Part shown: in pieces, positions 53,117 through 64,000 of the stretch | Position numbering within the stretch: the first letter of the stretch is position 1 | How the letters are laid out: each line of letters starts with the position of its first letter | Source of the DNA: Pyrenophora tritici-repentis | Lineage: Eukaryota; Ascomycota; Dothideomycetes; Pleosporales; Pleosporaceae | DNA length: 64,000 nt | Assembly (NCBI RefSeq): GCF_003171515.1 | Contig: NC_089392.1 | Span: 434,001-498,000, forward strand | Direction: 5' to 3' | Made by a program: the position numbers and the translations under genes | Notes under the pieces: generated by a model | What the model was told of the DNA's origin: nothing | Database searches by the model: none | The model's input: the letters and a program-made list of their open reading frames with translations, nothing else

Positions 53117-54180
53117 ATGGCCGCAGATGCCCCATCGCCTTTCTTGGCATTGCCGCGCGAGTTGAGGGACGAGATCCTTGGCTACCTGACCCTGCCACAC
53201 TATATCTATACATCGACTTCTACACCGGACACGCGGAACCTCTATCAATCGCGTCGGGCCTCGGGAAGTACGTACATCGATACGCGCATCAGGCTACCTT
53301 CGCGTCCGCCTGCAAATATTCTAGAGACTTGCAGACAGCTACGACAAGAGGCTCTTGAACACCATGCCCGTCTTCTCACGCCACAGTCGGCCCCGACCCT
53401 GCCAGACTGTGATGAAAATGATAAACAGCCCATGAGCAACGTACTAGCTGAAAGACTAGGCGCCGAATTCGCCGAAACAGCGGAGCATGCCTGTGACGAT
53501 GGCACCCTACGAATCACGCTAGAAGTCCAGAGGTCCCTTCGCGGAGTCCACGGCTACTACGTCCCCGTACGCGAAGAACTGTCACCCCGCTTTCTTGCAT
53601 TACTGCCGCTCATGGAAAAGGCAAGGAAGCTCAAGCTCACAATCTGGCCTGGGTTCGACTGGTGGAACGGTGGCCCACAGTCCTTCGACAAGCGTGGGAA
53701 TCCCCTCTTCAACCGCGGTGAGACATCCAAGCCAAACGCTGCCTCCGTTGCAATCGGGAAAATTCTTCATTGCTTCCCTCAATTAGAGGAGCTTGATGTG
53801 GATGTGCTCGTGGATGCATTTGAAGCGGGTAGATGGGATCTGCCGGACCGAAAGTGGGAGAATATCCAACCCTGGTTAGATGCTGCAATCACGTCCAATG
53901 TGGGAGAATCCCTTCGGGAGATCACAAGGAAGCTCATAGCCTTCTGGAAAATTACGGAGCCTGAGCCTTTCTACACGCAGTACGAAACCCGTCAGTCGAC
54001 AAACACATGGGATGTCAACAGAAAAGGCGATATGTGCACAGTACGTCCTCTCAAAGCTACCTAAACCCAGCCCATTAACAGCCAATGCAGGTTTCAATGA
54101 AGTCCCTCATCGACATCAGTGATGATGAAGAATTCTTGAAATCACTAGTCGTCAAAGGGTCTTTCGTACGCACGGATTAG
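53117..54180 (+). CDS. F-box-like protein, function unknown
   Basis: CDS is join(53117..54040,54091..54180), 337 aa. The start ATG lies in CCACAATGG context. The N-terminus FLALPRELRDEILGYLTLPH is the short F-box-like opening shared by a large family of Dothideomycete proteins; then NILETCRQLRQEAL is the second conserved box. The middle contains LLPLMEKARKLKLTIWPGFD and LEELDVDVLVDAF, leucine-rich strand-like stretches. The 50-nt intron (GTACGT...ATGCAG) is phase 0, and the last exon adds SMKSLIDISDDEEF to a TAG at 54178. Possible substrate adaptor for ubiquitin ligase, unproven. It is divergent from the large F-box gene, which may or may not be related in function. Confidence 0.82.
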
Positions 54181-54774
54181 ATAGCAACAATTCGACATCA
54201 CTTGAGAATCGCATGAGCACCGGAAAATTATTGTCTTACCATGCCTAGCGTCACTGATCTTATATTGTATTCAATCAAGCAACGGCGCAATCTTCGGTGG
54301 CGTCGAATGACTTGTGGGGAAACCCGGTTGGCGGCTGAGGAATGCATGTTTCGGAACATCATTGCAACATGCCCGAACCAACTTGCCGAGCAATGAATGC
54401 CGAATTTCGAGACCCCAATAGGCAATCACTTTCGCAGGTTCTTCCGTCTGGCATGTCGTCAGTAAACCGCCTGCGAAATCCACCAATGTCTGCTGAAGCT
54501 AGTGTCAAGACTGCATAGTCCTTAATCTTATCTGGGTATGGTGTACGTGGAAGAGGAGTAATCGCTTGATCTGGACTAGTCCTCGCAACACTTACTGCCA
54601 TCTGAAACACGAGAGATGAACGGCTACGAGAATAGGTGCGATTTGGGAGCACGGCCGCACTTGCATAGAGATAGAAATGATGTACTTAAAGCTGTTCAAG
54701 CCTTCCCAAGCTGTTCATCCTGACCGCCAAATTTTCCGCTACCCCATTTCTGCGGTCCAACTCAAGATTCCAAT
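54181..54774. other. intergenic region and presumed GH12 promoter
   Basis: No gene recognised. Short minus-strand frames here lack any family signal. Confidence 0.45.
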
Positions 54775-55562
54775 ATGAAGTACTCCGCCCTTCTTATCGC
54801 CAGCACGGCTTCCCTTGCTCTCGCAGCACCTGCTACGACCGTTCAGAAGCGGGCTGACTTCTGTGGAGATTGGGACTCCTCGGTCAACGGCCCATACACA
54901 ACGTACAACAACCTCTGGGGCAAGGGCCAAGCCACCTCTGGCTCTCAATGCACTGGTGTCGACGGCCTCTCTGGTAACTCCCTCAAGTGGCACACTAGCT
55001 GGTCCTGGACTGGCGGGTATGTAATCCCTTTCGCTTTATACCCTTCACCCACTAACAGCCCATTAGCCAAGGCCAAGTCAAGTCCTACGCGAACGTCGTG
55101 ACCAAGCTCACACCCAAAACCCTTTCATCCATCAAATCGCTCCCCGCAGTCTGGAAGTGGACATACTCAGGCTCCAACATCGTCGCTAACGTAGCTTTCG
55201 ACCTGTTCACCTCATCCTCGGCCAGCGGCTCCAACGAGTATGAAATTATGATCTGGCTCGCTGCCCTTGGCGGCGCAGGTCCCATCTCCAAGACGGGCAG
55301 CCCCGTCGCCACTGTCACGCTTGCAGGTACCAGCTGGAAGCTGTACAACGGCATGAACGGCAATGTCAACGTATGGAGCTTCGTCGCGAACTCTCAGCAA
55401 AACAACTTCTCTGGTGACCTCATGGAATTCATGAAGTACTTGACGAGCAAGCAGGGTATGCCCAGCACTCAGTTCCTGACTAGCACCGGTGCCGGTACCG
55501 AACCCTTCTCGGGCAGCAACGCCAAGTTGACGACTACGGCTTACAGCTTGACTATGAGCTAG
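54775..55562 (+). CDS. GH12 endo-beta-1,4-glucanase / xyloglucanase, secreted
   Basis: CDS is join(54775..55016,55067..55562), 245 aa, typical for the family. The signal peptide is [19 protein letters not shown], followed by a Lys-Arg (QKR) site at ~25. The mature enzyme starts DFCGDWDSS and folds as a beta jelly roll. The nucleophile Glu lies in [15 protein letters not shown] and the acid/base Glu in [15 protein letters not shown], both in the usual family context. The 50-nt intron (phase 2) joins WSWTGG to [10 protein letters not shown]. It acts outside the cell on cellulose or xyloglucan of plant cell walls. It sits near other secreted proteins (PhoD, CHRD, aspartoacylase-like), though not as a co-directional operon-like set. 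Confidence 0.94.
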
Positions 55563-55852
55563 GTGGGTGTGGATGTGTAGGGTGAAGAAGAAGCCTTCTT
55601 GTATATACCTTTTCAAATCGGGTTTCCCATGTGTAATTACCTAGGGAAACTTTGATCTTGACGGAGCGGATCCGAAATATATTCTATTCGCGACACTTTC
55701 TTCATCATATCACCGTGTTAGCGTATCTGTGGCTCAGGTGGTTGTGCGCCTGCTCCCGAGATTCGCTTTTGGAGCAGGCAAGAGATACTGATAAGCGACA
55801 GACCTTCCATTTGTACGGTGTACCCACAACCAACATCTGGCCACGCGTTTGG

Positions 55853-55893
55853 ACCTCGGAAGACGTTCTTCCTTTAGCTTCGATCTCACTGAT
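55853..55893 (+). repeat. direct repeat, left copy
   Basis: ACCTCGGAAGACGTTC followed by TTTAGCTTCG and ending near CTGAT. The copy at 56014-56055 is on the same strand with a few differences, offset 161 bases. Confidence 0.65.
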
Positions 55894-56006
55894 CACCTGG
55901 GTGTCATCAAATACTTGACAGTGCGGGTAAGCGCCTGATAGGCGTGTCTGGCGAATACCGTGGCCTTTTTACACTAATATGTCAAGTATTTTATGACACC
56001 CGGGTG
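55894..56006. repeat. 113-bp palindromic element (27-bp inverted arms)
   Basis: The arm 55894-55920 (CACCTGGGTGTCATCAAATA...) matches the reverse complement of 55980-56006 at 25 of 27 positions, with a 59-base centre. It could be a MITE or a hairpin-forming element. The flanking direct repeats differ from a simple short target duplication. Confidence 0.65.
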
Positions 56007-56013
56007 CGTCTGT

Positions 56014-56055
56014 ACCTCGGAAGACGTTCGTTCTTTAGCTTCGCTCTTACCGATG
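56014..56055 (+). repeat. direct repeat, right copy
   Basis: Partner of 55853-55893: ACCTCGGAAGACGTTCG then TCTTTAGCTTCG. Sits just outside the right hairpin arm. Confidence 0.65.
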
Positions 56056-56576
56056 CACCTTCTGTTTTGATGCAAGGCGATGCGCAGAATATTGACAAGC
56101 TTTTCCGTACAGTACAGAAGAATCTCGACCGCGCTTTGCGTCTGCGACCAATCGCAGCGAGGCGCCCACGCACATGTCTTGACCCATGCCACGCCGCTCT
56201 GCGCTCCAACGGTACCCCGATAGGTTCAGCAAATCAGGGCTGGGGTATTTTTTCTTGGTAATGACGAGCCGTCTTCTGCATACGTCCTGATGTTTGTACG
56301 TGGGAGATGTCGCCCCACTCGTAGTCAATCCTACATCCCGTGTCTAGCTGGAAGTACCGGAGCATGCCAGCTTCACGAGCTATGATTGGAAACTGCACAT
56401 CCAGGAACTGTTATTCCTGCAAGCATGACGCAGTAGACTTGGGAGCCTATATGGAAGGAGCTCTCCAAGTAACGCGAAATGTCTAGACTTCTGGAGAATA
56501 CAAAAGGGCTCAAAGAGCTTGATTCTCAATACTTTCCTAACTGGTATTCTTCTGATTCCAAGGACTGTTTATCAAT

Positions 56577-58556
56577 ATGAAGCTTCAATTTCTTCCGTTG
56601 CTATCGCTGGCATCGATTGCTAGCGCTAGCTGGTCAAAAAATCTCAACTACCGTTCGCCGTCAGAACACCATCCCGCCCTTGGAATATCGATTCACAAAG
56701 TAGTCAAGAGGAATAACCCAGGAAGCGCCTACGCACCTTCCAGCTTGAACTTCACACATGGTGTCGCCTCGGGTGATCCGTACCCCAACAGTGTTATCCT
56801 CTGGACCCGTATTGCACCCCAAAGCGATAACTCACAATCGAACGTCACAGTCACCGGCTACGCACCTCTTTTCGACCACGACAACGAAAAGTACGTCCAT
56901 GTGTCCAAGTCGCCAATTTGTGTGGAGTACAAGGTCTATGAGAACAAGGATTGCTCGAAGGTCGTGGACTCTGGAAAGGTCTTCACCAGTTCCGATGTGG
57001 ACTTTACTGTCAAAGTTAAGGCCAAGAACTTGAAGGCGTACAGCACTTATTACTACCAATTCAACGTTTGTGGCTCGGATAACAAGAGTCCTCTTGGTCG
57101 CACGAAGACTACACCTAATGCCGATGACGATGTTACCAGTGTTAGCCTTGCGATCTACAGCTGCTCAAACTACCCCTTTGGCTTCTTCAACGCGTACGGT
57201 AACCCAGTGCGAAAGGTATGTTGGTGGATTGCAGTATTCACGGAATTATCGGGCTGATTGTATCAGGACTCTGTCGACTACGTTGTGCATCTCGGGGATT
57301 ACATCTACGAGTACAAGAACGGCGATTATGGTTGGGGCAACAGCATTGGTCGCATTCCTCAGCCAGATCACGAGATCTTCACACTTTACGACTACCGAAA
57401 GAGGCTTGCGACTTACCGCACTGACTTGGATCTCGTGGCCAGTCACCAGCAATTCCCTTGGATTCCTGTCTGGGATGACCATGAGGTTTCTGATAACACT
57501 GTATGTCATACCAATCGCTCCTTCCAAGCAATTACTGATACCTGACAGTACCGCGATGGCGCATCTGAGCTTAACAACACTGAAAACTCTTTTCTCCGCG
57601 ATGGCGGTGTTTCAGTCGACCAGAGAAAGATGAACGCGGTTCGAGCGTACTTCGAGTGGATGCCCATCCGCCAGGTCGACATGGACGACAACCTCCGCAT
57701 TTGGCGGTCTTTCTCCATCGGCAAGCTGGTAGATCTCATGATGCTCGACACTCGGCAGTACGACCGTTCGATCACTGACCTATACTGGAACACCGACTAC
57801 ATTCACGAAATCTCAAACGACGCCGGCCGGTCTCTTATGGGCTCCCGTCAAGAAAACTGGTTCTACCGTAGTCTTTCCGAGTCCGCTGAGCGCGGAGCAA
57901 CCTGGCGCATTGTCGGTTCTCAAATCGTCTTCTCACGCGTCAACCAATCCGCCGCCTACGGTTCAGAGAATCCCCTAAACTACGATGCGTGGGATGGTTA
58001 CCAATCGAACAGAAACCGTACGCTGCACCACTTGTACAGCAGCAAAATCAACAACAACATCTTCCTCGCAGGCGACAGCCACGCATCCTGGGTCAGCGAC
58101 CTCGTCTGGCTAGGCGAAGAGGACTACAACTCCAGCACCGGCGCCGGCAGCATCGGCGTCGAGTTCGCCGGCTCAGCTGTAACATCGCCATGTCCCTACG
58201 GTGCAAACATCACCCTCGCAACCGCAAATAACTACTCCTCCATCATCCAATCCGCCAACACTGAACTCCAATGGCAGGACCTGTACTATCGCGGATACTT
58301 TGAACTCCACTTCAGCCACGACGAGGTCAACGCTAATTTCTTTGGCATGCCGACCGTGGTGACGCGCAATGGCTGGGAAATCCCGCTTGCAAACTTTACA
58401 GTCAAGAGTGGGGAGAATAGACTGCAAAGGCCGGTTGCGGGTGGTGTTGTTGAGAGCGGAAGCTTGAAGGGTGGCAAGACGGTGCAGAACAATTTGACGC
58501 TGGATACGAACAATGGCTCGTGGTTTGTCAGTCGTGCTAATTTGGAGGTCTTGTAG
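56577..58556 (+). CDS. PhoD-like alkaline phosphatase / phosphodiesterase, secreted
   Basis: CDS is join(56577..57215,57267..57500,57549..58556), 626 aa. Both introns are GT-AG (51 and 48 nt) in phase 0. The signal peptide is MKLQFLPLLSLASIASAS. The N-terminal beta domain begins NFTHGVASGDPYPNSVILWT, the usual PhoD opening. The metallophosphatase domain has VDYVVHLGDYIYEY (metal-binding Asp), PVWDDHEVSDN (Asp-Asp-His) and IFLAGDSHASWVSDL (Asp-x-His). The enzyme releases phosphate from monoesters or diesters with Ca/Fe ions, probably at the cell surface, and helps phosphate supply. Several N-x-S/T sites suggest glycosylation. No phosphate-regulation site (CACGTG type) was searched in detail. 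Confidence 0.93.
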
Positions 58557-60059
58557 ATAGCCATCCGGGCCGGTATGTAAGGTCCTGCAAAATAAAAGTT
58601 TGTTGTTATGGTATCATGGTGGTAACTTTGGAGCTCCGCAGAAAACTTCGGGTCCGTTGTTGCTGATGAATACGTAATAGAATATATTCTTACTTTTTGC
58701 GCAGCAGTTCAGGAGGGAGCTCATCCGTTGTCTTGGAGCTTTGGAAGGGTCCACCAATATTAGCGAGCGCCCCGAAATGCTGCAGGTGGTACAAGTCTCT
58801 GGGACTCTCAAAGGACCGAAAAAGTACATTTTGACGGACTAAGCGCGCTCAGGGGGACATTTGGAATGGGAAATTTCATGAGCGGAAAGGTGAGGATGGG
58901 AGGGCGGGGAAAGATGTTGTTCGGCGCTTGGCGGGCTTGGTGTATCTACGTAGTGATGTCATCTCACCAGCGTTGAAGATGACAGTCACTCCTTTCTCCC
59001 TTCTGCACGAATTTCGAAATGCACTAATCACAAGTCTCTTGGAACTTACAGCAAAATGCATCGCGCGTTCTAGAACGTCAGCGCTATGGCGGCATCGGCA
59101 TGAGCGTTGGGAAAAAGTAATGACATCTTACGGAGGTGTTGGGCAGAGCAGACATCGGTGCGGCCCTTCCTCCACAGCCAAGCAACGCCCAAATGCGTTC
59201 CGTAAGCGCATCTCCGCAGCCCCATAGGAAGTAACGGGTTAGTAGAGCGATTAACCATCTTGACAGCGCATGTACGGACACATGTAGAAATCGGGCAAAG
59301 TACCTCCACATCTGACCTAATGCGGTTTACACAGCCCCGCGAGGGTGCATGTCACTACCCAAAGAGGAAGTCTTGGTGAAGGTACTAGCGCAATTCAGCA
59401 TCTTAGGTAAGATCACGGAACTTGATCTACCCGTACTAAGGCGGCTAGGCGATATCTTGGGAGTCGATCATACACTGCAAAGGATATGTTTTGTTTAGCA
59501 AAAGACCACGGGAAGAGACGGAAGGTGCCGTTACCAAGACCCTGGACGGCGGTTTTCCACAGTATGGGAGATTCTTGTTGGCGCGGACATGTTGAGGCTT
59601 CGCGATGGAGATTCTTTTTGACCGGGGTTTAGTGATCCGCTGGGGTTATGAGCGCTTCACTATTTCGCTTTGGGCTGTTTGTCCTTTCAGATACGGTCTC
59701 CAAGACTTACTAACTAGGCTTTTGGTCATAGTCTTGTGTCCATCTATGCTCTTTTTGCGCCGGAAAGTATGTTTTCAGCTATGTGGTTGTTGACTTGGCT
59801 GCGGCGGTCCGGAAGCCTTCACCAAGACACCGGCGGGTCATCTCCCAAGGGCTTACCAGTAAGCGGTAGGTGCGGTGCGGGAACTGACGATGTCATCGGG
59901 CACCCGCAGGAGAGGCAGAGTTGTGAAATTGGTACCAAGAGTAGAGACCCGGGGGTATAAAGGACTCCTTGTTTCCCTACTCTCAAGGGGCATCCATCAG
60001 CATCACTACATCTCATCTCTCCAACCGACTACCATCTTCAATCCCAAACACCAACTACA
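58557..60059. other. gene-free region upstream of the CHRD gene
   Basis: 1.5 kb without a credible gene; short frames on both strands overlap each other. A TATA box sits near its right end. Confidence 0.5.
59956..59961 (+). promoter_or_regulatory. TATA box of the CHRD gene
   Basis: TATAAA in GGGGGTATAAAGGAC, 99 bases before the ATG at 60060, which fits a short leader and strong expression. The best TATA box seen in the window. Confidence 0.65.
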
Positions 60060-60705
60060 ATGCATTTCACCACTACCGTCATCGCCGGCCTCGTCGCCGC
60101 CCCTCTCGCACTCGCCGCGCCCTCGGTCCTTCCAGGCAACATCTTGACCGGTGATTACCGTAGCTCTTACTTCGACGCCGAATACACGGTCAATGCTACA
60201 CCCGATCTAGTCATCGCCAACACTGGCGAGGCTGTCCCCGGCCAACCTGGAGCAACTGGAGTATTCAGATACGGCATCAACGTTGCCGACAACGTCATTT
60301 GCTACAACATCAAGCTCAGCGGTGTGACCGGCGAATACAAGAGCCCGGCGGCTACTGCGACGCATATCCACGAGGGTGTTGCGGGTAAAGCGGGACCACC
60401 CAGAATTGTAAGTTATTCCCTTTTGCCAATGCGTCTCTCGCATGCTGTTACTTTATATGTTGAGTCATCTACTAATCTCTCTTCAACAGGCATTCCCCAA
60501 CCCCACTGGCACTGACAGCTGCCGTACCTCGGTCGGCTGCTTGAAGGGACCCTTCATCACTGGTATCAAGAACAACGCTACCGGCTTGGACCAGGGTGAT
60601 GGTTTCAATGTTGGCAAGATTCTTGCGAACCCCTCCGGTTTCTTCACTGATACACACACTGTCGAGTACTCAGCTGGTGCCGTCAGGGGACAGCTCTGCA
60701 AGTAG
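60060..60705 (+). CDS. secreted CHRD-domain protein
   Basis: CDS is join(60060..60407,60490..60705), 187 aa. The signal peptide is MHFTTTVIAGLVAAPLALAA. The body matches the CHRD fold, which occurs in chordin and in many fungal and bacterial secreted proteins: YTVNATPDLVIANTGEAVPG, FRYGINVADNVICYNIKLSG, ATHIHEGVAGKAGPPRI (the characteristic AHIH-like box), then FFTDTHTVEYSAGAVRGQL. Two Cys in DSCRTSVGC and two others may form disulfides. The 82-nt intron is the longest accepted in a compact gene here except 61328-61430. A strong TATA box and C-rich codons suggest high expression. Biochemical role in fungi unknown. Confidence 0.9.
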
Positions 60706-61237
60706 ACTCTGAGTTGAAAAGTTTTTCATGGAGATCTGAGTATCTTGTATATATAGCATAATTTCTAATTCATCTTTGTCTACATTCATCGACGTCCTTT
60801 TGCGATGCACATACCAATGGGGTTTCTATCAACGCCTCGGAACGCCATCGGAATGGCGTTCCGAAGTATCCTTTCCCCTTCACACCACTCGCCACCTCCC
60901 CTCCCTCATCGCCGATCACAAACAACACACCGATCCAATCGTATCACAAGAGCGTTGTAAGACACATCAGGTACCCGCTCATCCCAGCAGAACAACATCA
61001 CCCTGACGCTACAATATGCATATGCGTGATTCAGACCATGACGTCGCGTTGATGTCAAAAGTGACGCCGTCATGGAGTATGTAGTAAATAAGAAAGTTCT
61101 CTAGATACTAAAGCTGAGAAACAGACACCTTGTATACTGTACACTTTGGCAACATAAAACTCAAGTTCATTTACTTTACTTCCACACATTTTGCACTCTA
61201 CACAACAGATATAAACGAACACCATCCACAACCAAAC
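60706..61237. other. intergenic region
   Basis: Nothing recognised apart from a short GGAACGCCATCGGAATGGCG palindrome-like stretch near 60840. Confidence 0.4.
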
Positions 61238-61865
61238 ATGAGCCAGAACAAGAACCCCAACGCCGTCAGCGACGGACGCCAGTTCGCAGGCCATGTCGCA
61301 CCCAGCGAGCCCCTCATGAGCGGCGGTGTAAGCATCCCCATCCTCTCCCTCCTCCTCTCGGCCGCTTGAACCACCCCACCCCATCTCCCCATCTCCCCCA
61401 TCTCCCCAACCCCCCACTAACAAAACCAAGCACAAACCCGGCGTAAACATCGGCAATGACTCGGCCCCCGAATTCCACGCCCAAACCCTCCCCGCCGGCA
61501 CCGCCCCAGCGCACTCAACACACACGCCCAACCCACCCCTCAACAACCAAGGCCTCTACCACCACGCCTCCGACACCATCCAAGGCGCCACCTCCTCGGA
61601 TGTTCACATGGGGCTAGGCCACCCGGGCCAAGGTCAAACGAGCCAGGAGTTGCATGATGGACGGCGTGTGGGTCAGGGACTTGCGGGGTTGGCGAGTGGA
61701 GTGGGAGATCAGCAGACGGGTGGGGATGTGAGGGATCTCAAGGATTTGCCGAAGCATGCTGCGCAGAGGAATTTGGGGGATGTGCCGACGGGGCAGAGGG
61801 GGAATGTTGGGGGGCCGCCGGCGGAGGAGAGGGAGCCTACGAGAGTTGGGGGGTTGGAGGATTGA
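61238..61865 (+). CDS. conserved ascomycete hydrophilic protein, function unknown
   Basis: CDS is join(61238..61327,61431..61865), 174 aa. Exon 1 encodes MSQNKNPNAVSDGRQFAGHV and ends SGG. A 103-nt C-rich intron (GTAAGC...CCAAG, CTAAC branch) leads in phase 0 to HKPGVNIGNDSAPEFHAQTL. The pattern (H/Q)xPGVxxGNDxxPEFHAQTLP-GxAP is one I recall from small ascomycete proteins without known role. The rest is Gly/Gln/Arg-rich, with SDVHMGLGHPGQGQTSQELH and DVRDLKDLPKHAAQRNLGDV. No signal peptide, membrane segment or enzyme motif. Codon use turns G-rich toward the 3' end. Likely intracellular and disordered. Confidence 0.78.
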
Positions 61866-62036
61866 GGGGAAATGGTAGTGCTGTCGTGAGGACTGTGACT
61901 GGTGTTAATAGTGTCATCGCCAAGGATTTGGGAGAGCTTTTATGTGGCTGACTCGCTCACTGGTGTATTGTCAGAAAAGCTTGACTTCCAAGTAGCAATA
62001 GTCTGCATATGTTCTATATACAAACACAATACCACA

Positions 62037-63288
62037 CTACCTCCTCCGTCCAGAGCCCGACAGAATGCATCCATCAGAGCACTCAGGATCCGTACTGTTA
62101 TACGCAATCTGCCCCACACTACCGCCAGGCTCAATACTAGGATCACGTGGACTCTGAAACATGCGACCATTCTCCGGTGCAACCAAAGTCTCCAAGATAT
62201 CACCAAAAGGATTGCGCACATGAGCAATCGGCTGACCCTTCGACACCATCTCATCAACACCAACCAGCCTCTCAACAAAGCCACCGTACTGCGACGAGGT
62301 GTCGTGGAAAGTAGTAATGATGTATGTTTTGCTTAGATCGGGCTCGACGGTTGTGTTTGAAGGCGTGATTTTAAGGTCGACCATAACGCGGTTTACGTAG
62401 TCGACTACGCGGTCGATAAGGCTGTTGTTCCACACCTTGGCTTGGCCCATTTCGACCGTGAGCGACGGAATCTTGTAGTCGATGAAGGTTGTTTCGATGG
62501 AGCCGGGCTCGCCGGGGTCGATCTTTAGCGTGTCGGGCTGGAGGAGCTTGGCGAGGCGCTCGACGTAGGGGAGGCGGAAGTCCGAGTAGCACCATAGTGA
62601 GGTTTCGCCGCCTGAGCTGGGGGTGTCTGTTGTGGTGATTAGTCAAGAAAGTGGTAGTTTGTTGTTTTGGAGGGCGTACGTAGGTCAATGCCCACGTCGA
62701 CGTTGGACATGTTTCCCCAGATGTGGTTCCAGATGTTGTAGGCTAGGATTTGAGGTCCACTGCCTCCTTCTGTCGCTGCGACACCTGGGAAAATGCGGTT
62801 CACGTTTGTGAGGGAGCCGCTTGCGCCTGAGGAGAAGTAGTTGCGCTGGTTAAGGTAGATGCCCATTGGGTTGACAGTGGGAATACCAATGACTGCGAAC
62901 GTTAGCAGTGCGCGTAGAAACTGCAATAGAATATCATACCCGTGCCATTGAGTGTCGCGACCTGGTCTTGCAGCTGCTCAAAAATGCGCTGCACCACGCG
63001 AACCGGGTTCAGCTCATCGCCGTGAATAGTACCCGAGAGCGACAACTTCTTCCCCGTCTCCAGACTCTCCTTGGTTCCTCGCGCGACCATAATGGGAATA
63101 TGAACCGGATGACCGCCATTGAGCTCACCAGCTCGGAGATAGTACTTCGAGACGGTCTGTGGGGGCACATCTGCGAGATTGAGTCCCTGAATGACGGGAA
63201 CGCCATTCACAACATCGCCGGTGAAGTTGACGGCCGAAGCACTTCCGGCGAGTACCGCCGTGGTCGCAATGGCAGAAAGGAGCTGCAT
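62037..63288 (-). CDS. secreted succinylglutamate desuccinylase/aspartoacylase-family Zn hydrolase
   Basis: CDS is complement(join(62037..62626,62680..62892,62940..63288)), 383 aa. The signal peptide is MQLLSAIATTAVLAGSASA. The family's zinc motif appears as SGTIHGDELNPVRVV (His-Gly-Asp-Glu), and the next part follows the expected order: VIGIPTVNPMGIYLNQRNYF, then GIDLHTPSSGGETSLWCYSD, whose His and the preceding Asp arise only after splicing (second metal ligand region). A C-terminal barrel-like domain follows (VSKGQPIAHVRNPFGDILET). Introns are 47 and 53 nt, phase 1. Members cleave N-acyl amino acids or act on esters/amides. The secreted fungal branch is uncharacterised. N-glycosylation sites are frequent. 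Identity of the fold is strong, substrate unknown. Confidence 0.88.
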
Positions 63289-63915
63289 TGTCGCGCGTTT
63301 GGCTGGCTGGGATGCTCAATTGCCATGGCGAGAGCTACCTACCCGTCATTTTATAGCTCCAGAACTGCAAGATAAGGCACCAGCCATTGTCGTCCTAAGA
63401 TCCGTACCAACACGAGCGTTTTGCGCAAAGAGGAAGGTCAACTTGTCTTTTGTCCACACAAGTGACGATGCCCAGAAAAGGGCCTGCATGCCAATTCTCG
63501 GCACCCTCAGGGTGGAACCGGTGTTCGCTGATAACCATGGGCTCGGGTCGCATTCATTAGCGACGGCATTTGCTGCGACTGAGAATCCATTCAAAGCGGA
63601 CTTTTTGCCTGGGAAGTAATGGTGTTTTTACTTGAGATTTGGGCATGTTTGAGGTTGATGTGTAACGCGCCGCCCTGATGAATCAAGACGCATGCGAGTC
63701 ATGGTCAGGCCGATATCGATAAGGAGCCGTAAGCCTGACTGACAGTGCCAGTTCAACACTTCATCCATGGGTCTACAGAACTTATGACTTTTCGTCTCTC
63801 AAATGGTTTTCATGGCGCTCTCTCAACTTGTATCCACAGATCTTGCCTCAGCTCTACTGCTCCAGTCCTGTATCCATCAAACCGTGTCTAGCCTCATACT
63901 CTTCGATCTCGCACC
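63289..63915. promoter_or_regulatory. divergent intergenic region at the right end
   Basis: Lies between the minus-strand hydrolase start and a possible plus-strand start at 63916. No specific element recognised. Confidence 0.35.
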
Positions 63916-64000
63916 ATGTCTAGCCTAGATGATATCACCTTCCAGGCCCTGATCAGCCTTCCGTCTCTTCAACCCTCTCAAAGCGAGTACCCAGCGTACA
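63916..64000 (+). CDS. possible 5' end of a gene running off the window
   Basis: An ATG in context CGCACCATGTC opens MSSLDDITFQALISLPSLQP and stays open to the last base (28 codons). The C/T-rich sequence before it (63810-63910) resembles a fungal leader. Too short to identify. Confidence 0.4.
   Translation, partial: MSSLDDITFQALISLPSLQPSQSEYPAY

Larger units (their letters stand above)
55563..56576. other. intergenic region holding a hairpin and direct repeats
   Basis: 1 kb between the GH12 and PhoD genes. No gene is recognised; see the hairpin at 55894-56006 and the ~42-bp direct repeats flanking it. Confidence 0.5.

Noticed and set aside
1..64000. tRNA genes, rRNA, CRISPR arrays, secondary-metabolite backbone genes
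   Set aside because: No B-box-containing cloverleaf, no repeat-spacer array and no PKS/NRPS/terpene synthase motif was found by eye; a tRNA scan would be the decisive test.

Overview
The window is fungal nuclear DNA, most likely from a Dothideomycete of the order Pleosporales (inference from gene style, not from a search). The support is many GT-AG introns of about 45-60 nt with CTAAC-like branch sites, gene families typical of filamentous ascomycetes (7-TM/RGS protein, CHRD, GH12, PhoD, large MFS families, F-box proteins), and islands of decayed genes and DNA transposons between conserved genes. Most genes below were assembled by splicing, with each splice checked for phase and protein continuity.

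Layout: 1-16.8 kb is mostly conserved housekeeping and regulatory sequence: the C-terminus of a probable regulator, mitochondrial succinyl-CoA:3-ketoacid CoA-transferase, an allantoate-permease-type MFS transporter, a histidine acid phosphatase built from tiny exons, a pentatricopeptide protein and a polyQ bZIP factor with a long gene-free upstream region. From 16.8 to 20.6 kb lies gene-poor DNA with microsatellites, a G-quadruplex-like tract, a TCGCC/GGCGA-rich tract and a frameshifted gene. 21-30 kb holds a membrane-anchored Hsp70/actin-fold-like protein, a Cys-containing membrane protein, an intact MFS transporter and the wreck of a paralogous one. A 7-TM/RGS signalling gene sits at 30.5-32.2 kb.

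34-44 kb is the accessory core: three small lineage-type genes on one strand (a 47-aa Cys-rich peptide, a CaaX-box protein, and a CxxC protein with four RR[P/S][S/T] sites), a gene cut by one TGA codon, a kinase-fold (APH) gene whose frame continues upstream through TAA codons, a MITE-like element, and a two-gene Tc1/mariner element. That element carries convergent genes for a DD34E transposase and a 564-aa protein of unknown function, and it is nested in a longer inverted repeat.

44-54 kb contains a large conserved fungal protein, an NTF2/SnoaL-like protein, a large F-box protein and an F-box-like protein. 54.7-63.3 kb is rich in predicted secreted proteins (GH12 glucanase, PhoD phosphatase, CHRD protein, aspartoacylase-type Zn hydrolase). 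A last gene starts at the right edge.

No tRNA, rRNA, CRISPR array or replication origin was recognised. The most interesting items are the two-gene transposon with its nested inverted repeats, the microexon phosphatase with a GC-AG intron, and the small-gene cluster at 34.1-36.1 kb.
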